DNA of 58,872 bases from Caulobacter sp. (GTDB taxonomy: Bacteria > Pseudomonadota > Alphaproteobacteria > Caulobacterales > Caulobacteraceae), in assembly GCA_028291265.1 (NCBI GenBank), contig JAQGIK010000156.1, positions 1-58,872 on the forward strand, given 5' to 3'. The translations under genes and the position numbers were made by a program. Positions 50,324 to 58,872 of the stretch are shown here, piece after piece; within the stretch, counting starts at the first letter, position 1; each line of letters opens with the position of its first letter. The notes beneath the pieces are model-generated. The model searched no databases, was not told the DNA's origin, and was given only the letters and a program-made list of their open reading frames with translations.

Positions 50324-52000
50324 TCAATTCCCATCCTCGAGCAGGCGCCGGGCGATGACCTGGGCCTGGATCTCGCCGGCCCCTTCGAAGATGTTGAGGA
50401 TGCGGGCGTCGGCCAGGACGCGGCTGACTTCGTATTCCATCGCAAAGCCGTTGCCGCCGTGGATCTGCAGGGCGTTGTCGGCGGCCGCCCAGGCGACGCG
50501 GGCGGCGATCAGCTTGGCCATGCCGGCCTCCAGGTCGCAGCGCTTGCCTTCGTCCTTCTGGCGGGCGGCGTAGTAGGTCAGCTGGCGTACCCCCATCAGC
50601 TCGGCGGCCATCATCGCCAGCTTGTTGGCCACCCGCGGGAAGCCGAAGATCGGCCCGCCGAACTGCTTGCGGTCGAGGGCGTAGTTGAGCCCCAGCTCCA
50701 GGCCCCGCTGGGCGACGCCGACGGCGCGGGCGGCGGTCTGGATGCGGGCGCTTTCGAACGTGGCCATCAGCTGCTTGAAGCCCTGGCCCGGTGTGCCGCC
50801 CAGCAGGTTGGCGGCCGGCACGGCGAAGCCGTCGAAGCCGATCTCGTATTCCTTCATGCCCCGATAGCCGATGACCCCGATCTCGCCGCCGCTCATGCCG
50901 GGGGTCGGGAAAGGCGTGGTGTCGTCGCCGCGCAGTTTGGGGGCCAGCAGCATCGACAGGCCCCGGTAGTCGGTGGTGTCCGGCTCGGTGCGGACCAGCA
51001 GGGTCATGACGTCGGCGCGGGCGGCGTGGGTGATCCAGGTCTTGTTGCCCGTCACAACGTACTGGTCGCCCTCCAGCACCGCCCGCGTGCGCAGGGACCC
51101 GAGGTCGGAGCCGGTATTGGGCTCGGTGAAGACGGCGGTCGGCAGGATTTCGGCGCTGGCGATCTTCGGCAGCCACTCGGCCTTCTGGTCGTCGGTGCCG
51201 CCGGTCAGGATCAGCTCGGCGGCGATCTCCGAGCGGGTGGCCAGCGAGCCGACCCCGATCCAGGCGCGGCTGAGCTCCTCGGAGACCACGCACATGGCCG
51301 TCTTGCCCATCCCCGAGCCGCCGTACTCCTCCGGAATGGTCAGGCCGAAGACGCCGAGGTCGCCGAGCTCGGTGACCAGGTCCAGCGGGATCAGCTCGTC
51401 GTTCAGGTGCCACTGGTGGGCGAAGGGGATGACCTTCTCCTCGGCGAAGCCGTGGAACTGGTCGCGGATCATCTCGAAGGTCTCGTCGAGGCCGGTGTTC
51501 TCGACGGTCGGCTTGCCGCGCGCGTCGGCGACCAGCTGCGCCACCCGGCTCTTAACGGCCTGGCCGCCGCAATCGTTGATGCAGCGCGACAGGGCGGGCC
51601 CGAACAGCTTCTGCACGGTCTTCTGGTCGGCGGTCAGGTTCCAGGGACGGATCGTCTCGCCCTGGTTCATCGGGATGCCGCCGATCAGCTGGTTGGCGTA
51701 CTCGTTGAACAGCAGCTGCGACAGCAGGGCCTCGGTCTCGCCGAATTTGCCTTCGGCGTCGAGCTGGCCGGCCCAGCCGGCGACCTGGGTCATCAGTTCG
51801 GCATAGGCGGCGTACCAGCCGAAGCCGTGAACCGCGTGCTGCTCGGCGTCGGCCAGCTTGCGATCAATCTTGCCGCCGGCGGTGATCTTCGCCTTCACCG
51901 CTCCTTTGGCCTCGGCCACGAAGGCCTGGGCCTCTCCGGCCGCGTCCCGCAACAGGCCGACGAGACCCTCTAGAACAAGGCTGGTGTCGGCGGCGGACAT
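50324..52000 (-). CDS. mcd: Acyl-CoA dehydrogenase with N-terminal extension, probably methylsuccinyl-CoA dehydrogenase
   Basis: The 558-residue flavoprotein has a C-terminal acyl-CoA dehydrogenase core (FTEPNTGSDLGSLRTRAVLE, then LQIHGGNGFAMEYEVSRVL) and about 150 extra N-terminal residues, including LLFNEYANQLIGGIPMNQGE. That extension is the mark of (2S)-methylsuccinyl-CoA dehydrogenase of the ethylmalonyl-CoA pathway. The assignment is from architecture and memory of the family, not from a comparison. The ATG at 52000 follows GGGGAG. It would feed electrons to ETF. Confidence 0.75.
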   Translation of the reverse strand: MSAADTSLVLEGLVGLLRDAAGEAQAFVAEAKGAVKAKITAGGKIDRKLADAEQHAVHGFGWYAAYAELMTQVAGWAGQLDAEGKFGETEALLSQLLFNEYANQLIGGIPMNQGETIRPWNLTADQKTVQKLFGPALSRCINDCGGQAVKSRVAQLVADARGKPTVENTGLDETFEMIRDQFHGFAEEKVIPFAHQWHLNDELIPLDLVTELGDLGVFGLTIPEEYGGSGMGKTAMCVVSEELSRAWIGVGSLATRSEIAAELILTGGTDDQKAEWLPKIASAEILPTAVFTEPNTGSDLGSLRTRAVLEGDQYVVTGNKTWITHAARADVMTLLVRTEPDTTDYRGLSMLLAPKLRGDDTTPFPTPGMSGGEIGVIGYRGMKEYEIGFDGFAVPAANLLGGTPGQGFKQLMATFESARIQTAARAVGVAQRGLELGLNYALDRKQFGGPIFGFPRVANKLAMMAAELMGVRQLTYYAARQKDEGKRCDLEAGMAKLIAARVAWAAADNALQIHGGNGFAMEYEVSRVLADARILNIFEGAGEIQAQVIARRLLEDGN

Positions 52001-52135
52001 GGAAGGACTCCCCGGAATTCTTGTGCGGCGCACTATAATTCTTTCGCGCATGCACACAACACGGCGGCCCGGCGCATTATTTTACCGCTGAGTCCAACCA
52101 GCGGCTAACCTTCGTAAAACGCCAGGGAGGGACCC

Positions 52136-52762
52136 ATGATCACCGTTCACCACCTCAACGAAAGCCGCTCGCAGCGCATCCTCTGGCTGCTCGAGGAGTT
52201 GGGCCTGCCCTACGAGATCAAGTTCTACAGCCGCGACGCCACCACCCGCCTGGCCCCGCCGGAGCTGAAGGTCATCCATCCGCTCGGCAAGAGCCCGGTC
52301 GTCACCGACGGTCCGATGACCGTCATCGAGAGCGGCGCCATCATCGACTACATCATCCGCCGCCACGCCGGCGGCCGCATGGCCCCCGACGCCTCCAGCC
52401 CGGCCTACGACTATTACCAGCAGTGGCTGCACTACGCCGAGGGCAGCGCCATGCTGCCCCTGATGCTCAACATGTATGTCAGCCGCCTGGGCGAGGGCGG
52501 CGCGCCCCTGGCCCCGCGCATCGAGAGCGAGATCGCCAACCACCTGTCCTATGTCGAACAGAGTCTGGCGGGCCGCGACTGGTTGATGGGCGCCGAACCG
52601 ACCGGCGCCGACGCCCAGATGAGCTTCATCCCCGAGGTCGCCAAGGCCATGGGCAAGCTGCCCAGCTATCCCAACATGGCCGCCTGGATCGACCGCATCC
52701 ACGCCCGGCCGGCCTGGAAGCGCGGGCTGGAGAAGGGCGGGGAGTACCTGCTGGGGCGGTAG
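52136..52762 (+). CDS. Glutathione S-transferase
   Basis: The 208-residue protein has the thioredoxin-like N-terminal domain (MITVHHLNESRSQRILWLLE, then HPLGKSPVVTDGPMTVIESG with the conserved cis-Pro/ES pair) and an all-helical C-terminal domain. The ESRSQR segment places the catalytic Ser early. Its substrate is unknown. It is divergent from the acyl-CoA dehydrogenase and followed by a palindromic repeat. Confidence 0.92.
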   Translation: MITVHHLNESRSQRILWLLEELGLPYEIKFYSRDATTRLAPPELKVIHPLGKSPVVTDGPMTVIESGAIIDYIIRRHAGGRMAPDASSPAYDYYQQWLHYAEGSAMLPLMLNMYVSRLGEGGAPLAPRIESEIANHLSYVEQSLAGRDWLMGAEPTGADAQMSFIPEVAKAMGKLPSYPNMAAWIDRIHARPAWKRGLEKGGEYLLGR

Positions 52763-52776
52763 TCTACCCACTTGTT

Positions 52777-52886
52777 CCGCTCACCCCGGCGAATGCCGGG
52801 GCCCAGCCGCCTGAGCGCTGTCGATTCAGGACGAACTCCAAACACAGCGGCTGAATCTGGGTCCCGGCATTCGCCGGGATGAGCGG
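52777..52886. repeat. Large inverted palindromic intergenic element
   Basis: The 110-base element begins CCGCTCACCCCGGCGAATGC and ends with a near-perfect inverted copy, GCATTCGCCGGGATGAGCGG. Inside, the arms continue into GGGCCCAG/CTGGGTCC and CAGCCGC/GCGGCTG. The arms match the small palindrome at 50287-50318, so both belong to one dispersed repeat family. Confidence 0.8.
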
Positions 52887-52888
52887 AT

Positions 52889-53668
52889 CTATGATCCGAA
52901 CGGGTCGTCCAGGTAGCCGTCCAGGAAGTCGAACACCGTCGCCTTCAGCATGGCGTGAGGGATGGCGTTGAAGTGGTCGCAGCCCTGCAGGGACACGGCC
53001 TTGGCCCCGCGGATGAGGTCGGCCAGGCCCTGCGGATCGCCGGCCAGCACGTCGCGCCCGCCCGCGACGACCAGGGTCGGGGCGGTGATGGCGAAGAGGT
53101 CGTCGGCGGTGAGGACCAGGCCCTCGGCGCGGGAGGCGGCGGCCAGGGCCAGGCGGTCCTCGCCCTGCTCGTCGGCGAAATGGCGGAAGCTCTGCAGGAA
53201 GGGGTCGGTGATGCCCGCCGGGTCGTCGGCCTCCATGGCCCTGCCCATGGCGTCGTCACGCGGCGACGGGGTCAGGATGCGCTCGCCGATGCCGCCGACC
53301 ACCAAGTGATCGACTCGGTCCGGCGCCGTCATGGCCAGCGACAGGGCCAGCCGCGCCCCCATCGAATAGCCGACGACATCGGCCCGGGCGACGCCGAGGT
53401 GGTCCAGCAGTTCCGTCAGGTCGGCCAGCCGCCGCGCCGGGGCGTAGGATTCCGGGTCGTGCGGCTTGCCGCTCCTGCCGTGGCCGCGCATGTCGGGGGC
53501 GATCACCCGCTGGCCGCGCCGCTCGAAGGCGGCGTACCAGCCGGTGCGCTTCCAGCCCTCGTCGCGGTTCGAGGCGAAGCCGTGGATCAGCAGCACCGGC
53601 TTGCCGCCGGGAACCCCCGCATCGTCGTAGGAAATAGTGACGCCATCGCTGGCGGTGAACTCGGCCAT
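52889..53668 (-). CDS. Alpha/beta hydrolase
   Basis: The 259-residue protein has the oxyanion region LLIHGFASNRDEGWKR, the nucleophile elbow VGYSMGARLA (Ser), an acidic residue around VVAGGRDVLAG and the final His in QGCDHFNAIPH. It resembles esterase/haloperoxidase-type hydrolases. It shares a single base with the VOC gene just upstream, so the two are co-translated. Confidence 0.9.
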   Translation of the reverse strand: MAEFTASDGVTISYDDAGVPGGKPVLLIHGFASNRDEGWKRTGWYAAFERRGQRVIAPDMRGHGRSGKPHDPESYAPARRLADLTELLDHLGVARADVVGYSMGARLALSLAMTAPDRVDHLVVGGIGERILTPSPRDDAMGRAMEADDPAGITDPFLQSFRHFADEQGEDRLALAAASRAEGLVLTADDLFAITAPTLVVAGGRDVLAGDPQGLADLIRGAKAVSLQGCDHFNAIPHAMLKATVFDFLDGYLDDPFGS

Positions 53669-54042
53669 CAACCCCCCTTGCCCGGCTCGAACAGCTCCAC
53701 GGCGTTCCCAGACGGGTCTTCGCACAAGGCCTGCGATCCCCCCGGACCGCTGACGATTGGGCCTCGAAACACTACCCCGCTTTGGGTCATCCGCGCCACC
53801 ATGCCGGCGAGGTCGTCGACGACCAGCACGATGCGGTTCCAGCCGCCCGGCGCGGGCTGGGCCCCGCTCTCCAGCGCCTTGCCGGCCGAGGAGGTCGGGC
53901 CGGCCAGCCACAGGTCCTGATCGCCGCGCACGACGATGGCCATGGCCGGGCCGAACCGCTGGCGCACCTCGAAGCCGAGCGCGTCGGTATAGAAGCCGAC
54001 GGCCTCGGCCACATCGCGGACCAGGTATCGCGCGGTCGCCAT
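53668..54042 (-). CDS. VOC family protein
   Basis: The 124-residue single VOC module pair starts TARYLVRDVAEAVGFYTDAL and ends with CEDPSGNAVELFEPG, where the Glu is a typical metal ligand. It is the glyoxalase/bleomycin-resistance fold with unknown substrate. It is in an operon with the alpha/beta hydrolase. Confidence 0.88.
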   Translation of the reverse strand: MATARYLVRDVAEAVGFYTDALGFEVRQRFGPAMAIVVRGDQDLWLAGPTSSAGKALESGAQPAPGGWNRIVLVVDDLAGMVARMTQSGVVFRGPIVSGPGGSQALCEDPSGNAVELFEPGKGG

Positions 54043-54157
54043 TCGGCGTTCCTCCCGGGGCGGACAGTGCCGTCAGTGGGAAGCGGCGTCCATATGCGGA
54101 ATTTGAGTCGGGTCCGGTCGGTTCCGGGCCGGCTGTATTTCCCGCGATCCGGCGGGT

Positions 54158-54625
54158 TTACCAGTCGATGAACGCTTTCATCGCCGACACCGAGTTGGCC
54201 CAGACGGCCAGGGCGTCCTCAAGGGCTTCGTAGCTGCCGCCCGGGGCGACGCTGATGTCGGTGCTGAGGAAGGGGTCGTTTTCATTGTCGAGCGAGACCA
54301 TGGCCCAGCGCTTGGTCTTGTTCCACTCGTTGGCCCGCTCCAGGGTGATGCCGTCCTTCATATTGAAGCCGGCCAGCAGCTGCATGGACTCGCAGACCTC
54401 GCCCCCTTTGCAGTCCATCATGTAGACGTCGAAGTTGACCCCCTCGACGCCGGACCGGATGTGACGCTCGCCCTTTTCGGTGACGATCTCGGCGCGATAG
54501 CCGTGATCCTTCAGCCAGGTGACCATCTGGTCCAGCTTCAGCCCTTTGGCGGGGATCGGCTGGGCCATGGCCGGCGTGGCCAGCAGGGCGCCGACCAGCG
54601 CCGACGCGAGGAAAAACCGTTTCAT
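54158..54625 (-). CDS. YbjN domain-containing exported protein
   Basis: The 155-residue protein has a signal peptide (MKRFFLASALVGALLATPAM, cleavage near MAQPIP) and a YbjN-type domain: LDQMVTWLKDHGYRAEIVTE, MMDCKGGEVCESMQLLAGFN, NEWNKTKRWAMVSLDNENDP. YbjN proteins are related to type III chaperone folds and are of unclear function. The ATG at 54625 is chosen for the signal peptide and because a purine-rich GGAGGGGGT stretch precedes it. Confidence 0.85.
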   Translation of the reverse strand: MKRFFLASALVGALLATPAMAQPIPAKGLKLDQMVTWLKDHGYRAEIVTEKGERHIRSGVEGVNFDVYMMDCKGGEVCESMQLLAGFNMKDGITLERANEWNKTKRWAMVSLDNENDPFLSTDISVAPGGSYEALEDALAVWANSVSAMKAFIDW

Positions 54626-54731
54626 CTCTACCCCCTCCAGGAGCAACGAGGCCAAAGCGGCCCTCGACGGTCGACGATCGACCCCACCCCTTCCGATGAT
54701 TCCCGCTGAAGCGCGAAGAGTCGAGCGCCGC

Positions 54732-55565
54732 TCACCTGTCGCCCGCCGACGCGACGGCCGCCTGGACAATCAGGGCCTGCACCGTCTCCCGCACATCGTG
54801 CACGCGGACGATCTCGACGCCCGCCGCCGCCCCGGCCAGGGCCGCCGCCAAGGAGCCGCCGAGGCGGGCCTCCGGGTCCTTGCCGGGCGGGTCGAGGCTG
54901 GCGATGAACCGCTTGCGGCTGGCCCCCAGCAGCACCGGATAGCCCGTGGCGACGAGGCGGGGCAGGGCGGCCAGCAGGGCGAGGTTGTGGAGGACCGTCT
55001 TGCCAAAGCCGATACCGGGATCGAGCCGGATCTTCTCTCGGGCGACGCCGGCCGTCATGGCCGCCTCGGCCCGGGCCAGCAGGAAGGCCTCCACCTCGGC
55101 CACGACGTCGTCGTAGCGGGGATCGTCCTGCATGGTGCGCGGCTCGCCCTGCATGTGCATCAGCACCACCTCGCAGCCGAGTTCGGCGGCCGCCCCGCAG
55201 GCGCCGGGCGCGGTGAGGGCGGCGACGTCGTTCCAGATCGAGGCCCCGGCGGCGATGGCGGCGCGGGCCACGGCGGGCTTCATGGTGTCGATGGAGAGGG
55301 GAACGTCGTTGTCCTTGAGCCCGGCGATCACCGGCAGGACGCGGGCGATCTCTTCGTCGGCCGAGACGGCCGCCGCGCCGGGCCGGGTCGACTCGCCGCC
55401 GATGTCGAGGATGTCGGCGCCGTCGGCGATCAGTTTCAGACCATGGGCGATGGCGGCGGCCGTGCTGTCATGGTGTCCGCCATCGGAGAAACTGTCCGGC
55501 GTGACGTTGACGATCCCCATGACCTTGGGGCCCATGACTTTCGGGCGATGCGCGTTTTCCCACAT
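54732..55565 (-). CDS. folP: Dihydropteroate synthase
   Basis: The 277-residue enzyme condenses pABA with dihydropterin pyrophosphate. The family motifs are complete: MGIVNVTPDSFSDGG, DGADILDIGGESTRPGA, KIRLDPGIGFGKT and LGASRKRF. Three in-frame ATGs are close together (55565, 55535, 55520); the N-terminus reads RPKVMGPKVMGIVNV, where KVMG is repeated. The longest is used here but the shorter ones fit the family equally well. It is divergent from the DUF4344 gene. Confidence 0.93.
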   Translation of the reverse strand: MWENAHRPKVMGPKVMGIVNVTPDSFSDGGHHDSTAAAIAHGLKLIADGADILDIGGESTRPGAAAVSADEEIARVLPVIAGLKDNDVPLSIDTMKPAVARAAIAAGASIWNDVAALTAPGACGAAAELGCEVVLMHMQGEPRTMQDDPRYDDVVAEVEAFLLARAEAAMTAGVAREKIRLDPGIGFGKTVLHNLALLAALPRLVATGYPVLLGASRKRFIASLDPPGKDPEARLGGSLAAALAGAAAGVEIVRVHDVRETVQALIVQAAVASAGDR

Positions 55566-55637
55566 TTTTGAGTGATGCCGCGCCGCCGGCCATCCCGCAA
55601 GGAAGGGGCGCCAAGTATTGGGCTTGGGGGGATTTCC

Positions 55638-56480
55638 ATGAAACGCATGCTTCTTGCCGCGACGCTGTCGCTGGGCCTCGCCGCCCCGTCGTTCGCCCAG
55701 GCGCCGCCGCCGGTTCACCTGGCGCCGCCGCAGTCGCTGTCGCCCCTGGCCATCAGCCTCGAGCAGTTCACCAAGGGCACGCTGCGGTTCGTCATGCTGC
55801 ACGAGATGGGTCACGGCCTGGTCGATCTCTACGACCTGCCGGTGCTGGGCCGGGAGGAGGACGCGGCGGACCGTTTCGCCACCTATTGGCTGTCGCCCGA
55901 CGAACGCGGCGAGGACGGCGTCGCCGCCGCCGGGGCGATGGAATGGTGGCTGGCCTCGGCGCGCCTCAGCGACAGCAAGCGCGAGGACCTGCCCTGGTGG
56001 GACGAGCACGGCATGGACGAGCAGCGCGGCTTCCAGATCGGCTGCCTGCTGTACGGTTCCGCGCCAGAGGACTTCCTGCCGCTGGCAAAACGGATCGGCA
56101 TTCCGGACCGTCGGCTGGAAGGCTGCCTGGGCGAGGCCCACCAGAACGCGGCCAGTTGGTCGGTGCTGCTGCGGGGCAATGTCGCCAAGGTGGCGGGTAC
56201 GCCGGGCCTGCTGGTCCCGATCGCCTACGAGAAGGCCGGCGCCGACACGCAAGCCGCGGCCGAACTCGTTCAGACCTGGGGCCTCTTGGAGGAACTGCGC
56301 GACATCATGGTCCAGCTGCGGCCGGGCGACGACACCGCCATGGTGCTGATCAGCGCCAGGGACTGCGGGTTCTCGAATGCCTTCTGGGATCCCAACGAGA
56401 AGTCGCTGACCCTCTGCTACGAGCTGGTCAACGAGATCGTCTCCACCGGGGCGGCGGCCGGCTTCAAGCAGCCGTCGTAA
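55638..56480 (+). CDS. DUF4344 putative exported metallopeptidase
   Basis: The 280-residue protein has a signal peptide (MKRMLLAATLSLGLAAPSFA) and a zinc-binding HEMGHGLVDLYDLP (HExxH) at about residues 55-59, then EEDAADRFATYW with a possible third ligand. This matches DUF4344, a group of likely periplasmic gluzincin-type proteases. The ATG at 55638 follows GGGGGGA. It converges on ftsH with a terminator between them. Confidence 0.85.
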   Translation: MKRMLLAATLSLGLAAPSFAQAPPPVHLAPPQSLSPLAISLEQFTKGTLRFVMLHEMGHGLVDLYDLPVLGREEDAADRFATYWLSPDERGEDGVAAAGAMEWWLASARLSDSKREDLPWWDEHGMDEQRGFQIGCLLYGSAPEDFLPLAKRIGIPDRRLEGCLGEAHQNAASWSVLLRGNVAKVAGTPGLLVPIAYEKAGADTQAAAELVQTWGLLEELRDIMVQLRPGDDTAMVLISARDCGFSNAFWDPNEKSLTLCYELVNEIVSTGAAAGFKQPS

Positions 56481-56481
56481 C

Positions 56482-56518
56482 GAAAAACCCCCGGTCCTTG
56501 CGGGCCGGGGGCTGGTCT
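56482..56518. terminator. Bidirectional terminator between DUF4344 and ftsH
   Basis: CCCCCGGTCC (56488-56497) pairs with GGGCCGGGGG (56502-56511) around a TTGC loop with one G-T pair, preceded by an A-run and followed by CTGGTCTTT. It fits termination for both convergent genes. Confidence 0.8.
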
Positions 56519-58417
<1,899 letters not shown>

Positions 58418-58440
58418 GCCCTAGGGCCTTCCACTCAAAT

Positions 58441-58872
58441 TCAAGTCCAAGATAGGACGCCGCGCTTCATTTCGCCACGCGCCGGATCGCCGCCCTCGTT
58501 CTCACGCGTCACCAAGCCGCAAGCAGCCCTCAAACGCGCCAGAACGAGCGATGCGACCCGCACCCCTGCGCCTTCTGCAAGGATCGGGCAACTGACCGTC
58601 CCGTGAGCGGCGTCAACGATCGCCGGCAGGGCCGGGCGGGCGATGGCGGGAATTTGCGCCAGGGCGGTCCGCTGATCGGCGGGCAGGCGCACCGCGAGGC
58701 CGGCCAGGGGGTAGACGGTCAGGCCGGGTCTATCGGCGACGATTTCGTAGCGGCCGTCCCAGACGACGGCTTCCCCCGGAGGGAGCGGCAGGGTGGGCGG
58801 ACCCCGGCGGCCGATCTCTCGCGTGAGCCGCACTGTCTCGTGGTCGGCTTCGATGCAGGCTCCCGCCAGGGT
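58441..58872 (-). CDS. tilS: tRNA(Ile)-lysidine synthase, C-terminal fragment
   Basis: This frame is open to the window edge and so holds only the last 143 codons. The segment includes TLAGACIEADHETVRLTREI and ends in a basic tail, similar to the C-terminal domain of TilS. The ATP-binding SGGxDS motif would be upstream, outside the window. Gene order (tilS then ftsH) supports the call more than the sequence does. Confidence 0.7.
   Translation of the reverse strand, partial: TLAGACIEADHETVRLTREIGRRGPPTLPLPPGEAVVWDGRYEIVADRPGLTVYPLAGLAVRLPADQRTALAQIPAIARPALPAIVDAAHGTVSCPILAEGAGVRVASLVLARLRAACGLVTRENEGGDPARGEMKRGVLSWT

Overview
The window is about 70% G+C DNA from an alphaproteobacterium, most likely a member of the Caulobacteraceae (Caulobacter/Phenylobacterium type). 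The reasons are the family content (a PAS-GEDEF-EAL phosphodiesterase matching Caulobacter PdeA, a TonB-dependent receptor, a split F0-only ATP synthase operon with b and b' subunits, ethylmalonyl-CoA/PHB enzymes) and the tight start-stop overlaps throughout. It is ordinary chromosome with a few accessory patches. No rRNA, tRNA, transposase, integrase, phage gene or CRISPR array was seen.

Layout. 1-6.9 kb: cytochrome aa3 oxidase biogenesis (ctaD end, ctaB, a small CoxF-like protein, ctaG, ctaE, DUF983, SURF1), running with overlaps into thrC and an M16 peptidase. 6.9-14 kb: GNAT, pdeA, yqgE, peroxiredoxin, an acyl-CoA dehydrogenase and a yceI-cytochrome b561-yceI operon. 14-19.7 kb: Sua5-type tRNA modification, an FAD oxidase, yaaA, 3-hydroxybutyrate dehydrogenase, NUDIX, nitronate monooxygenase. 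19.7-22.4 kb: F0 operon atpI-B-E-F'-F. 22.5-28.9 kb: two unknown proteins, then the glycine cleavage operon gcvT-gcvH-unknown-gcvPA-gcvPB on the minus strand behind a glycine riboswitch. 29-33.8 kb: lipoprotein, M20 peptidase, VOC protein, DUF6958, and a minus-strand set Crp/Fnr regulator - membrane protein - RebB-type R-body protein. 33.9-39.3 kb: TonB receptor, AtuA-like DUF1446, DUF4387 and a CitMHS transporter, which look like an uptake and breakdown unit for an unknown organic acid.

39.3-40.9 kb is the most striking spot. A two-gene Xre/RES toxin-antitoxin cassette lies exactly between two copies of a 20-bp direct repeat. One copy forms the 3' end of the CitMHS gene and the other forms the 3' end of the convergent MFS gene. 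Removing the cassette and one repeat copy restores two intact, convergent, overlapping genes, so this reads as an insertion with an inferable empty site.

40.9-58.9 kb: MFS exporter, HAD and MaoC proteins, ribF, etfA/etfB, a cobalamin adenosyltransferase with a HIG1 protein, an A+T-rich regulatory region ahead of a small coiled-coil protein and a TetR regulator, a second TetR regulator, an acyl-CoA dehydrogenase with an N-terminal extension (probably methylsuccinyl-CoA dehydrogenase), GST, hydrolase, VOC, YbjN, folP, a DUF4344 metallopeptidase, ftsH, and the end of tilS. Two families of intergenic palindromic repeats (CCTCCCC/GGGGAGG type and CCGCTCATCCCGGC type) are scattered between genes.
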